Of a stretch of DNA of 64,000 nucleotides, positions 35,238 to 44,134 are shown piece after piece. This DNA is from JACRLV01 sp045863555 (GTDB lineage: Bacteria; Planctomycetota; Phycisphaerae; UBA1845; Fen-1342), in the NCBI GenBank assembly GCA_045863555.1, contig BTUU01000002.1, forward strand, positions 186,001 through 250,000. The letters are read 5' to 3'. The notes below the pieces were generated by a model. It was given only the letters and a program-made list of their open reading frames with translations, did no database searches and was not told where the DNA came from. A program made the position numbers and the translations under genes. Position 1 is the first letter of the stretch; each line of letters opens with the position of its first letter.

Positions 35238-36017
35238 GTGGCTCTTTCCAGCGACGAAGCGATCATCCTGAAGCTCTCGGACTACTCCGAGACCTCGCAG
35301 ATCGTGACGCTGCTGACGCGCGAGAGCGGCCTCGTCCGGCTGATCGCCAAGGGCGCCCGGCGGGCGACGAAGGCCCGGCCATCGGTCGGCCTCGACCTGC
35401 TCGAAATCGGCCAGATGACGTTTCACCCCGCACGCGGCGAGGCCGGGCTGGGGACGCTCGGCGAGTGGAAGCAGTCGACGGCGCTGCTCGGCCTGCGGAG
35501 CGACCTGCTGCGGGTACACATCGCGCTCTACGCGGCCGAATGCACGCTCGCGGTGACATCGGAGAACGACCCATGCCCCGAAATCTTCGACGGGCTGCGG
35601 GGGTTGTTGGAAGCACTGGCGGACGAGGGGCCGGACCCAGACGGCGGTGCCCCTGAAACTGCGGGGGGTGCGGAGCGACCTACCGCGCTCGAACCCTCGG
35701 CCCGGCTGCTCCAATACCAGGCGGCCCTGCTCAAGGAGATCGGATATGCACCGAATCTCCGGCAGTGCGTTGTCTGCGGCCGGCCGCGACGGCGCGGGGC
35801 GGCGGCCTGGTTCAGCTCATCCGCCGGCGGCCTCGTCTGCGATGCGTGTGAAGCGGGCGTCCGCGAGAAGCGCTCGATCCGGCCGGAACTGCTGGACGCG
35901 GCCAAGGGCACGACCCGGCCGGAAGAGTGGCTGTCGCTGCTGGACTATCACCTGACGCACCTGATCGGGCGTGCCCTGGAGACGGCGCGGCCGCTGTTCA
36001 ACCTGCTGCGGCGGTAA
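35238..36017 (+). CDS. recO: DNA repair protein RecO
   Basis: A 259-residue recombination mediator that helps RecR load RecA on SSB-coated DNA. The N-terminal OB fold is seen as EAIILKLSDYSETSQIVTLL and GLVRLIAKGARRATKARP. The C-terminal part has a zinc ribbon, CVVC ... CDAC, and the family-like end YHLTHLIGRALETARPLFN. The start GTG 35238 is chosen because RecO proteins begin just before this OB strand; longer readings add low-complexity sequence. There is a small acidic/proline insert near residue 135. Confidence 0.9.
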   Translation: MALSSDEAIILKLSDYSETSQIVTLLTRESGLVRLIAKGARRATKARPSVGLDLLEIGQMTFHPARGEAGLGTLGEWKQSTALLGLRSDLLRVHIALYAAECTLAVTSENDPCPEIFDGLRGLLEALADEGPDPDGGAPETAGGAERPTALEPSARLLQYQAALLKEIGYAPNLRQCVVCGRPRRRGAAAWFSSSAGGLVCDACEAGVREKRSIRPELLDAAKGTTRPEEWLSLLDYHLTHLIGRALETARPLFNLLRR

Positions 36018-36120
36018 GGCGGGGTGGTGCGGTGGCGGGGAAAGCAGTTGGCGGCGTAAACGGCGAATTCGCGGAAACGGGCCGATTTTGGCGAGAACGG
36101 TCAAATATGGGAGACCGACG

Positions 36121-36492
36121 ATGAACCGACGAGACCTGCTTCGCGGCATTTACGCAATTGTAATAGGTACCGGTGTGTTCCTGACGGCGTGCCAGGGACC
36201 GGGCTCACGGGAGACGGCACCGGGCGAGCGCGGGCGAGATGGAGGCGAGTCGGGCGTTCGCGACGCGGAGGCGGGCTGCGCGATGTGCATTTATCACATG
36301 CCGGGCGTCAGGGAGTGCGTACTCGCGGTAAAGCTCGACGGCCGGGCGTACCTGGTGAAGGGTAGTTCGATCGACGACCACGGCGATGCGCACGCGTTGG
36401 ACGGCCTCTGCAACACGGCGCGGAAGGCCCGGGTGACGGGGCGGGTTGAGGGGGAGGCTTTCGTCGCGGAGAAGGTTGAGTTGTTGCGGTGA
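36121..36492 (+). CDS. DUF6370-type small lipoprotein
   Basis: A 123-residue exported protein. The signal YAIVIGTGVFLTACQG carries a lipobox cysteine. The mature part has paired cysteines and a conserved core: AGCAMCIYHMPGVRECVLA, VKGSSIDDHGDAHALDG, LCNTARKARVTGRVEGE. This matches the DUF6370 family found in Planctomycetota and Bacteroidota; its function is unknown. The Cys-x2-Cys and the Asp-Asp-His-Gly-Asp-x-His cluster would suit metal binding, which is inference. ATG 36121 is set by the signal peptide. It follows recO by 103 bases. Confidence 0.7.
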   Translation: MNRRDLLRGIYAIVIGTGVFLTACQGPGSRETAPGERGRDGGESGVRDAEAGCAMCIYHMPGVRECVLAVKLDGRAYLVKGSSIDDHGDAHALDGLCNTARKARVTGRVEGEAFVAEKVELLR

Positions 36493-36592
36493 ATCGATAG
36501 GGCCAGGGCCATCGCGCGAATCCTGAAAAGGCGACTGGCGCTGCATTCCTCGCGTGCGGAGGCTAGAATTGACCTGAATTCGGGAGATTCGG

Positions 36593-36868
36593 ATGAGTAC
36601 GCTGCACGGACGAACGCAGATTGGACCCGATGGGACGTTTCGCATCGCGCTCCCATCGGAGTGTGCCGGCAGCGAGGTTGAGTATGTGCTCGAGTACCAC
36701 CCCGCGTTGGACGGGAGCAACGGTCGGCTACCCGCGGGTTCGACGCCGAGGAAACGGAGCGGCGAGGCGCGGCGGGAGGCGCTTCGGCGGGTCGCTGGGA
36801 CAATTGACGATCCCACGTTTAAGAGGCCGCCGCAGGGCGAGGCGGACGGGCTGGAGTCGATGGAGTGA
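36593..36868 (+). CDS. VapB-like antitoxin
   Basis: A 91-residue protein whose end, RRVAGTIDDPTFKRPPQGE, matches small antitoxin-like proteins that precede PIN-domain toxins in planctomycetes and cyanobacteria. The N-terminal part has a short beta-strand start (RTQIGPDGTFRIALP) suggesting an AbrB-like DNA-binding fold. Its stop overlaps the GTG of a PIN-domain start (GTGA, 36865-36868), the usual arrangement of a toxin-antitoxin pair. The toxin is broken, so the antitoxin is now an orphan. Assignment by context and pattern. Confidence 0.6.
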   Translation: MSTLHGRTQIGPDGTFRIALPSECAGSEVEYVLEYHPALDGSNGRLPAGSTPRKRSGEARREALRRVAGTIDDPTFKRPPQGEADGLESME

Positions 36869-37035
36869 GGTACCTCCTCGACACGAATGTGTTGATTCAG
36901 CCGCGCCTGCAGGCGAAATGCCGCCCGTGGCAGAGCGCCGCGGAAATCAGAACCCGCTGCGCCAGCAGGCGGTTGGATCGCTCGACGGACAGCTTTTCTT
37001 TTCTTAAGAGGATTGCAGGTCACCTGAAGAGGTGA
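36865..37035 (+). pseudogene. Truncated VapC PIN-domain toxin
   Basis: Only the first PIN strand survives: VRYLLDTNVLIQ, which includes the first catalytic aspartate. After about 12 codons the sequence stops resembling a PIN domain, and the frame ends at 37035 after 56 codons against about 130 expected. A REP-like element starts at 36948, inside the frame. No remaining PIN acidic residues are seen downstream, so the toxin is dead. It is coupled to the antitoxin by GTGA overlap. Confidence 0.7.
36948..36974 (+). repeat. REP-like copy upstream of RAYT 1
   Basis: A 27-mer beginning CAGAACCCGCTGCGCCAGC, ending GGCGGTT. AACC pairs with GGTT and GCTG with CAGC, giving an imperfect hairpin. Same orientation as the copy at 37628. 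Confidence 0.65.
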
Positions 37036-37102
37036 CTGCGTCCGTTCATCGGCTGATCGACTTCCGCCTGCTGGTGCAAGAGACTCTGACCGAGGAGAAC
37101 GC

Positions 37103-37591
37103 GTGGGAAGCCCGATCGCGTTTCTTTTTACCTTCAGGACCTATGGGACGTGGTTCCATGGAGACGAACGCGGTTCGGTTGACCGGAAGCACAACGTCCA
37201 TGGAACTCCATTCGTCGAGAGCGCGCCGAATCGAGTCGCGTGGGAGGAGCAGCGACTTCGGTTCCCTCCCATACTCTTCGACGAAGAGATGCGAACGGTA
37301 GTAGACGGTGCATTTGTCGAGGAGTGCGAATTCAGGAAATGGGAATTATTTAGCCGCGCGGTGCGGACAAATCATGTGCACCTGATAGTTGGCTTCGCCG
37401 GCCTGAGACCCGAGAACATGGGAGGGAAACTGAAGGCACATGCGACGCAGTTGCTGAGACGTCGCAGGTTTATTGCCCAGAACCGGCCTGTGTGGGCTGA
37501 TGGGCCCGGCAGCCGGCGATATCTCTGGAGTGTAGCGGACGTGAACGCGGCGGAAGCGTATGTCCGCGAAGGGCAGGATGGGCCACGTTAG
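37103..37591 (+). CDS. REP-associated tyrosine transposase (Y1/IS200-like), RAYT 1
   Basis: A 162-residue Y1 transposase. It opens with the RAYT-like FRTYGTWFHGDERGSVDR and has the HUH motif in AVRTNHVHLIVGF, where the two metal-binding histidines sit. A candidate catalytic tyrosine is in NAAEAYVREGQ near the end. These single-gene enzymes cut and rejoin REP palindromes rather than moving a classical insertion sequence. GTG 37103 follows a GAGGAG site. The gene sits between REP-like copies, one 129 bases upstream and an inverted pair downstream, which supports its being a domesticated or recently active REPtron. Confidence 0.78.
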   Translation: MGSPIAFLFTFRTYGTWFHGDERGSVDRKHNVHGTPFVESAPNRVAWEEQRLRFPPILFDEEMRTVVDGAFVEECEFRKWELFSRAVRTNHVHLIVGFAGLRPENMGGKLKAHATQLLRRRRFIAQNRPVWADGPGSRRYLWSVADVNAAEAYVREGQDGPR

Positions 37592-37627
37592 TGATCTTCC
37601 GCGAGGCGTTCGCTCGCGCGGCCTGTC

Positions 37628-37654
37628 CAGAACCCGATGCGGCAGCGGGCGGTT
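37628..37654 (+). repeat. REP-like copy downstream of RAYT 1, left arm
   Basis: A 27-mer starting CAGAACCCGATGCGGCAGC, same orientation as 36948. It pairs with the inverted copy at 37707 (24 of 27 positions), leaving a 52-base loop. Confidence 0.7.
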
Positions 37655-37706
37655 TGCTGCGTACGGGATCGCCTCCGATATCTGCGCTCTTCGCGCGTCC
37701 GAATCG

Positions 37707-37733
37707 AACCGCCCGCTGGCGCGGCGGGTTCTG
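37707..37733 (-). repeat. REP-like copy downstream of RAYT 1, right arm
   Basis: Inverted copy of the 27-mer; on the minus strand it starts CAGAACCCGCCGCGCCAGC. With 37628 it forms a BIME-like inverted pair, ending eight bases before the stop codon of the convergent carboxyltransferase gene. Confidence 0.7.
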
Positions 37734-37740
37734 ACACACG

Positions 37741-39546
37741 CTACACCTGAAACACCCCCGTCTTCAGTTCCGGTAACTCGCCGATGTACGCCACCGCCTC
37801 GAGCGCCGTCGCGAGCACCTGACGCGTCGCCGCCGGGGGGATGATCGCGTCGATCCAGCCGCGGGCGGCGGCGTAGCGGATGTCCATCGACGTCTCGTAG
37901 TGGTCCGTGATCGTCTTTTCGAGCTGCCGCAGCTCCGCCTCGTCCGGCTCGTGGCCCTTGCGTTTCAGGGCCTCGACCTCGATGTGCAGCAGCGTCTTGG
38001 CCGCCGCGCCCGCGCCCATGACGGCGTACTTGGCCGTCGGCCAGGCGAAGATGAAGCGCGGGTCATACGCCTTGCCGCACATGGCGTAGTTGCCAGCGCC
38101 GAAGCTGCCGCCGGTGATGAGCGTGATCTTCGGAACGACGGAGTTGCTGACCGCGGAGACGAGCTTGGCCCCGGAGCGGATGATGCCTTCCTGCTCTGAG
38201 TCGCGCCCGACCATGAAGCCGTTCACGTCCTGAACGAACAGCAGCGGGCACTTCATCTGGTTGCAGTCGAGGATGAAGCGGGCGGCCTTGTCGGCAGAGT
38301 CGACGTAGATGACCGAGCCGAACTGGAGCGGGCCCTTCGCGGGCTTTACCTGCTTCTTCTGGTTGGCGACGATTCCCACGGCCCAGCCGTCAATGCGGGC
38401 AAAGCCGCAGACGATCGACTGGCCGTATTCGCCTTTGAACTCATCAAAGGTGTCGGCGTCGACGAGGTGGGCGAGGAGGTCGCGGACGTCGTAGGTCGCC
38501 GCGCCCCAATTGATGGGCGGGGCCGCGGGCAGAATGCCCGCCCCACCCTTTGGCAGACCCGCGGCGACCGGGGCGAAGATCTCCTCCGCGCCGCGCTTCG
38601 GGGGTTTGGGGGGCGTGCGATTGAACGGCGTCGCCGGCGCCGCCCCGAGCTTGCCGACAAGCCTGCGGAGGCGCTCGATGCAGAGTTCGTCGTTTGGCTC
38701 GCGGTAGTCGATCGTGCCGGAAATCGAAGCGTGCATGGCCGCCCCGCCGAGTTCTTCGCTGGTCGCCGTCTGGCCGATCGCAGCCTTCACCAGCGCGGGC
38801 CCCGCGAGATACAGGCCGCTGCCCTCGGTCATCAGCAGCGTGTCGCACATGACCGGCAGGTACCCGCCGCCGGCGACGCAGTTGCCCATGATCGCCGCGA
38901 TCTGGGGAACGCCCCGGGCGCTCATGACGGCGTTGTTGCGGAAGATGCGGCCGAAGTCGTCCTCGTCGGGGAAAATCTCGTCCTGCATCGGCAGGTAGAC
39001 GCCTGCCGAGTCGACGAGATATACAATCGGAAGGCGATTTTCGAGCGCGAACCGCTGGGCGCGGAGGACCTTCTTGCACGTCGCGGGAAAGAACGCGCCG
39101 GCCTTCACCGTGGCGTCGTTGGCGACGATCACGCAAAGCCTGCCCGCCACCCGGCCAAGGCCCACCACGACTCCGGCCGCGGGCACGCCCCCGACGTCGG
39201 AATACATGCCGTCTGCGGCCCAGAGGCCGAGTTCGAGAAAGCGGTCGGGGGTAAGCGGGGAATCTCGCGCCGGCGATGGAGCCGCACCCGGGCTCGACGC
39301 CGAGGTCGAAGGTGCCGGGTGTGTGCTAGCGCCAGCGCCGTCATGTGGTTTTTTCGAGGGCGGGCCTCCTTGCGTCCGGTCGCAGAGTAATTCGATTCTC
39401 TCTCGTGCCGTGAGGCGGCCATGGCGGTGCTGGCGTTCGATGCCCTTGGCCCCGCCGCCGAGGCGGATGACTTTTTCGCGGACGTGGTATTCGGACAGGA
39501 GCGAATCGAGGCGCGGATCGGCAGCGTTGTTGGTCCTATGGCTCAT
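37741..39546 (-). CDS. Acyl-CoA carboxylase carboxyltransferase subunit (PccB/MccB-like)
   Basis: A 601-residue biotin-dependent carboxyltransferase, moving CO2 from carboxybiotin to an acyl-CoA. N- and C-terminal crotonase-like halves are both visible: GRLTARERIELLCD, IVYLVDSAGVYLPMQDEIFP, AAIMGNCVAGGGYLPVMCD, then CPLLFVQDVNGFMVG, KITLITGGSFGAGNYAMCG, and FAWPTAKYAVMGAGAAA. This is most like methylcrotonyl/geranyl/propionyl types rather than AccD. Two low-complexity insertions stand out: residues about 60-95 (Ser/Pro/Ala) and 310-350, the latter containing GGAGILPA encoded by a REP-like palindrome. No biotin carboxylase subunit is in the window. Confidence 0.87.
   Translation of the reverse strand: MSHRTNNAADPRLDSLLSEYHVREKVIRLGGGAKGIERQHRHGRLTARERIELLCDRTQGGPPSKKPHDGAGASTHPAPSTSASSPGAAPSPARDSPLTPDRFLELGLWAADGMYSDVGGVPAAGVVVGLGRVAGRLCVIVANDATVKAGAFFPATCKKVLRAQRFALENRLPIVYLVDSAGVYLPMQDEIFPDEDDFGRIFRNNAVMSARGVPQIAAIMGNCVAGGGYLPVMCDTLLMTEGSGLYLAGPALVKAAIGQTATSEELGGAAMHASISGTIDYREPNDELCIERLRRLVGKLGAAPATPFNRTPPKPPKRGAEEIFAPVAAGLPKGGAGILPAAPPINWGAATYDVRDLLAHLVDADTFDEFKGEYGQSIVCGFARIDGWAVGIVANQKKQVKPAKGPLQFGSVIYVDSADKAARFILDCNQMKCPLLFVQDVNGFMVGRDSEQEGIIRSGAKLVSAVSNSVVPKITLITGGSFGAGNYAMCGKAYDPRFIFAWPTAKYAVMGAGAAAKTLLHIEVEALKRKGHEPDEAELRQLEKTITDHYETSMDIRYAAARGWIDAIIPPAATRQVLATALEAVAYIGELPELKTGVFQV
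38525..38541. repeat. REP-like palindrome inside the carboxyltransferase gene
   Basis: GCGGGCA-GAA-TGCCCGC, a perfect 7-bp stem with 3-base loop, embedded in frame. It encodes the GGAGILPA segment around residue 335, in an insert that has no counterpart in the core fold. Confidence 0.55.
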
Positions 39547-39624
39547 GCGGGTCGATTATTACGGTGGTGTGACGGGCGGGCAAATCACGCCGCGCCCGCA
39601 GGGCTGAATCTGCGTACGATAACG

Positions 39625-40695
39625 ATGGCGAACGTGGGCGAAACGACAAGCTGGAGTCTGGAGGACGTGTTCGGCGCGGTCGGCAGCGGCGTACTGCTGC
39701 TGGACCGCGGCGGGAGCATCGTTTTCGCGAATAACGCGGCCGAGCGGCTCTTCGGCGTGTCGTGCGAGCGTCTGGTCGGACAGCGGCTGGCGTCGCTTTG
39801 TGCGCAGCTGCCGGAATTCTCGACGGCGCTGCGGACGCTGCGCATGCTGGAATCGGGCGGCGAGTATGACTTTTTTGCGCCCCACCCGGTCAAGGGAAAG
39901 CTGTCGGCGATCGTGACGGGGCGGTTCCTCGAACTGGATGACGCCCGCCGCTACCTGGTGCTGACGTGGTCGGACGTGCACCGGCAGGTGCGCGCGGAAC
40001 AGGACGCGCGGGAGCAGTTTTCGGAGATTGCGTCGCTGAGCGACACGGTCATTCAGCAGGCGCTGGCGCTCGACGCGCACTCGCAGATCCTGGAAGAGAA
40101 AGTCCGGGAGCGGACGCGCGAGCTGGACGAAGCGTACATGGAGGCGATCACGATGCTCGCGGTCGCCAGCGAAGCCAAGGACGCGGATACGGGCGCGCAC
40201 GTGCGGCGGATCCAGCGCTATGCCGAAGCGATGGCGCGGGAGCTGGGCCTTTCGGAGTCGGAGGTTGATCGGATCGGCTACTCGGCCATCCTGCACGACG
40301 TCGGAAAGATGCAGGTGCCGGACGAGATCCTGAAAAAGCCGGGCTCGCTGACGGAACACGAGCGGGACGAGATCCAGCAGCACACGCTGGTCGGCGAGCG
40401 AATCCTCTCGCGGCTGCCGTTCTTCGATGAAGCGCGGCGGATCGCCCGCAGCCACCACGAGAACTGGGACGGCACGGGTTACCCCGACGGGCTCGCAGGC
40501 GAGGCGATCCCGCTTTCGGCGCGGATCGTGCGGCTCGTGGACGTCTACGATGGACTGACATCGCGCCGCGCCTATAAGGCGGCGTGGAGCCCGGACGCCT
40601 CGGCGGACTACATCCGGCGGGGCGCGGGAACGCTGTTCGATCCCAGGCTGGTCGACGTGTTCAACCGGTTGTTCGAGCGCGGCGTCTTCGTCTAG
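39625..40695 (+). CDS. PAS plus HD-GYP domain protein (cyclic-di-GMP phosphodiesterase-like)
   Basis: A 356-residue signalling protein. Residues about 15-120 are a PAS domain (VGSGVLLLDRGGSIVFANNAAE). A coiled-coil linker follows (SQILEEKVRERTRELDEAY). Residues 165-345 are an HD-GYP domain with complete motifs: ILHDVGKMQVPDEIL (HD), HTLVGERIL, RSHHENWDGTGYPDG (HHE and GYP) and RIVRLVDVYDGLTS. All metal ligands appear present, so hydrolysis of cyclic-di-GMP is likely. No receiver domain or membrane helix is seen. I chose ATG 39625; upstream in-frame codons lie over the divergent carboxyltransferase start. Confidence 0.87.
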   Translation: MANVGETTSWSLEDVFGAVGSGVLLLDRGGSIVFANNAAERLFGVSCERLVGQRLASLCAQLPEFSTALRTLRMLESGGEYDFFAPHPVKGKLSAIVTGRFLELDDARRYLVLTWSDVHRQVRAEQDAREQFSEIASLSDTVIQQALALDAHSQILEEKVRERTRELDEAYMEAITMLAVASEAKDADTGAHVRRIQRYAEAMARELGLSESEVDRIGYSAILHDVGKMQVPDEILKKPGSLTEHERDEIQQHTLVGERILSRLPFFDEARRIARSHHENWDGTGYPDGLAGEAIPLSARIVRLVDVYDGLTSRRAYKAAWSPDASADYIRRGAGTLFDPRLVDVFNRLFERGVFV

Positions 40696-40723
40696 CCGGC
40701 AGTGTCCCCGTGAACAAACGCAA

Positions 40724-40769
40724 CCGCGCCCGGGACGTCGCAATCGGCGATTGCAGCGCCCGGGCGCGG
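40724..40769. terminator. Nested hairpin between convergent genes
   Basis: An 11-bp perfect inverted repeat (CCGCGCCCGGG with CCCGGGCGCGG) encloses a second palindrome GCAATCG-G-CGATTGC. It lies between the HD-GYP stop (40695) and the PEP-CTERM gene stop (40818) and may end both transcripts; no U-tract is present. Confidence 0.5.
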
Positions 40770-40817
40770 CCGCATTTCAAGCCGTCCGACCCCGGAACCG
40801 GGCCAGACGCGGATCAA

Positions 40818-41513
40818 TCAGGCGCGGCGACGAAGGAGCGTCATCGCTCCGAGTGCGAGCAGCGCCAGGCTGGCCGGTTCGGGAACCAGCGACAGGTTGT
40901 CATAGAAAACGCTCGATGCGCCGTTGGCGAACAGATCGACCGCGCCGATATTCAGCGCCGAGCCGGAACCGGTCGTCCACGTGCCCGTCGAGAGCAGCGT
41001 ACCGTTGTAATACGTGTCGCAGGTGTCGTTGGTCAGGTCGGCGACGACGCGGATCTCGGCCCACGCGTCGCGGACGTAGTTGACGACGTTCTCGGTGCGC
41101 ATGTCGTCGAGGATCGCCGGGTTGGCGGAGTTGAACTGAAGCTGGATGCTCCAGTCATACGGGCCGCCGTGGTTGTACGTGTTGTTCATGATGAAGAACG
41201 TCGTCCCCGTGAAGTTCCCGGGGATGTACATGTTGGCGGTGTACGTCCAGACGCCCGAGTTCGCGCCGGTGTACTGGTGGACGAGGTCGCTGCCGCCGTT
41301 GATGTCGACCGAATTCGGCGCGGAGAGCGCCTGCGCGGTGCTGACAAGCGCGCCGGCGGCCGGGCTGTTGTCCCAGCCGGTCCAGCCGCCCTGGCCGTGC
41401 ATCTGGCTGCCGGCGGCGTAGGAATCGAAATTGTCGGACCAGATCTGCGCGCTGGCTGCGGCAGACATCCCCAGCAGCGCTGCGCCGAGAATTGCCCCTT
41501 TCAATGCGTTCAC
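40818..41513 (-). CDS. PEP-CTERM sorting-domain protein
   Basis: A 231-residue secreted protein with signal peptide KGAILGAALLGMSAAASAQ. A beta-rich, jelly-roll-like body (IWSDNFDSYAAGSQMHGQGG, SLVPEP) ends in the PEP-CTERM signal VPEPASLALLALGAMTLL followed by RRR. That signal is cut by an exosortase, and the protein is then released or attached at the surface, fitting the XrtA-type locus at the left of the window. The body resembles planctomycete PEP-CTERM proteins with LamG-type folds. GTG 41513 is chosen because GAGGAGGAG lies just upstream and the signal peptide starts there. Confidence 0.85.
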   Translation of the reverse strand: MNALKGAILGAALLGMSAAASAQIWSDNFDSYAAGSQMHGQGGWTGWDNSPAAGALVSTAQALSAPNSVDINGGSDLVHQYTGANSGVWTYTANMYIPGNFTGTTFFIMNNTYNHGGPYDWSIQLQFNSANPAILDDMRTENVVNYVRDAWAEIRVVADLTNDTCDTYYNGTLLSTGTWTTGSGSALNIGAVDLFANGASSVFYDNLSLVPEPASLALLALGAMTLLRRRA

Positions 41514-41841
41514 TGAACTCCTCCTCTCGCGTGAAGTCCGGCGTACAGGACGGTCTGGGTCAGGATTCCGCGCGGCCGCCAACCGACGGGCGGCACAGAG
41601 TGAACTCACGGAAACTCCCGAGACAGGCTCGCCGGACCAGAAATCCGATTACGGGAAATGGCTCCTGCTGCCTCCTATACAGCTTCTACAGCGCCGGGTG
41701 TGCAGACGTCAATCGAATTCGCGAGAAAATTCGAGAATTCGGCTTATCGGCGAGTGCGCGAAATGCGACACATCTGCGTGAATTTGCGCAAGGTACGCGT
41801 GCAAAGCCGCGCATACGCTCAACTGTCGGGGGCTGAAGCGC
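41514..41841. other. Gap upstream of the PEP-CTERM gene
   Basis: A 328-base gap with no supported gene. The first 15 bases hold the ribosome site of the PEP-CTERM gene. The part near 41710-41745 is A/T-rich (repeated GAATTC and AAATTCGAG), and CATCTGCGTGAATTTGCGCA at 41771 faintly resembles the micro-repeat at 33006. No promoter could be fixed. Confidence 0.4.
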
Positions 41842-42690
41842 TCAATAGCACTCGTCCGTCGACCGCAGCGTGCCGTCGTCGTCCATGTAGATGGCAAGTA
41901 CGCCCATGTCGCCGAGCATCATTTTGTTTGATTCGTGATAAATGCCCGGCGTAGTGAATCCGAGGTCGAGCGAGTCGGGCGAGTTCGCCCAGGGGTAAGG
42001 GACTTCGCACGCGGCCTGGATCGAATTCAACTGGCAAAGGAAGCGGCCCGGCGGGGGATCCTCGCCCTGGACTGAGGACCCCACCCCCCCGATCTTGATC
42101 GCTTGAAGGACCATCGGCCGGAAGACATCCGGCCCCCACTCGTTTGGATCCTCCGATTCCGGGCAGAAGAAGTAATCGACCGTACGGTGGATACACCCAA
42201 AGAACGGGTTGGAAGCGACTCGATCCGGCTCGATCGTGCGGACTGGATCGAGTCCCGGGGGCAGCCATTCGAAATGCGGCGGTTTCCAGAAAAAATCGTC
42301 CCCCGCCTCGACAAAAACCGCGAGAACGGCACCGGGTAGCTCGCCGACGAGGTCCGTTGAATCGGCGAAGTTGAACTGCGCGAGGAAGCGTAGCGGGTCG
42401 TCACCATTTCGCGGCCACGGACGGTCGACGGGCCAATACGGAAGCCCGCCCACCTTGGTCATATCTCGGCGGGCGGGTTCTCCCTTGCCCATGATGAAAA
42501 CGTCCGTCGGCACGGCTCGGCCCACACAACCTACTCCGCGAGCGCGCATCTCTTCGATGGCAAACATGTCGTACGGGCTGGTGATGTGCTCCTCCACGTC
42601 ATCCGGATCGACAGCGCGGTCTTTGAACGCTCGGCGCGCAGCATCCAGGTCGAATTGCGGGTGCAGCAGTCGCGGGTTGGTTTTGATCAC
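41842..42690 (-). CDS. DUF1963 (YwqG-like) protein
   Basis: A 282-residue cytoplasmic protein. The core matches DUF1963: TKVGGLPYWPVDRPWPRNGD, DPLRFLAQFNFADSTDL, and then VLAVFVEAGDDFFW. The C-terminal end, LGDMGVLAIYMDDDGTLRS, is also typical of the family, where it forms the last beta strands. Function is unknown; members are scattered and sometimes occur in polymorphic-toxin or immunity contexts, but nothing here supports that role. The gene ends 328 bases from the PEP-CTERM gene start and begins 30 bases past the stop of the BNR-repeat gene. Confidence 0.75.
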   Translation of the reverse strand: MIKTNPRLLHPQFDLDAARRAFKDRAVDPDDVEEHITSPYDMFAIEEMRARGVGCVGRAVPTDVFIMGKGEPARRDMTKVGGLPYWPVDRPWPRNGDDPLRFLAQFNFADSTDLVGELPGAVLAVFVEAGDDFFWKPPHFEWLPPGLDPVRTIEPDRVASNPFFGCIHRTVDYFFCPESEDPNEWGPDVFRPMVLQAIKIGGVGSSVQGEDPPPGRFLCQLNSIQAACEVPYPWANSPDSLDLGFTTPGIYHESNKMMLGDMGVLAIYMDDDGTLRSTDECY

Positions 42691-42720
42691 GGGTTCGTAC
42701 CCTCACGAGTTCCTGGGGCC

Positions 42721-43905
<1,185 letters not shown>

Positions 43906-44035
43906 AGGGAACTCCTTCCGAGGCATCGGCGCCGATTCGCACGTCGGCGGACGATGCTTGCTTGTTGAGAATGAACTCGGCCCGGACGGAATCGTAGCAG
44001 CGAGCTGGCGCGGCAGGCAACGATGGTCGGGGAAT

Positions 44036-44057
44036 CGTAGGGTCCGCTGTGCGGACC
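44036..44057 (+). repeat. REP palindrome, left end of RAYT 2 unit
   Basis: CGTAGGGTCCGCTGTGCGGA followed by CC: a GTAG foot then a perfect GGTCCGC-TGT-GCGGACC hairpin. It is an exact 22-base inverted match to 44796-44817. Confidence 0.8.
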
Positions 44058-44134
44058 ATCCCCCCGTGTCGGGTCCATTCGCGCCTTGGATTATTCGTGC
44101 AGATCGCGCCGCGCCGCAATCCGTTGCGCGTGGG

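Larger units (their letters stand above)
36948..37733 (+). mobile_element. RAYT transposase unit with REP-like copies on both sides
   Basis: A unit made of a REP-like 27-mer (36948-36974), a Y1 transposase gene (37103-37591) and an inverted pair of the same 27-mer (37628-37654 and 37707-37733). The copies begin CAGAACCCG and end CAGCNGGCGGTT. Together they look like a REPtron lying inside the former vapC gene. Confidence 0.65.

Noticed and set aside
39421..39624. Longer N-terminus for the HD-GYP protein
   Set aside because: It would overlap the carboxyltransferase start on the other strand, adds no domain, and the ATG at 39625 sits just before the PAS domain.
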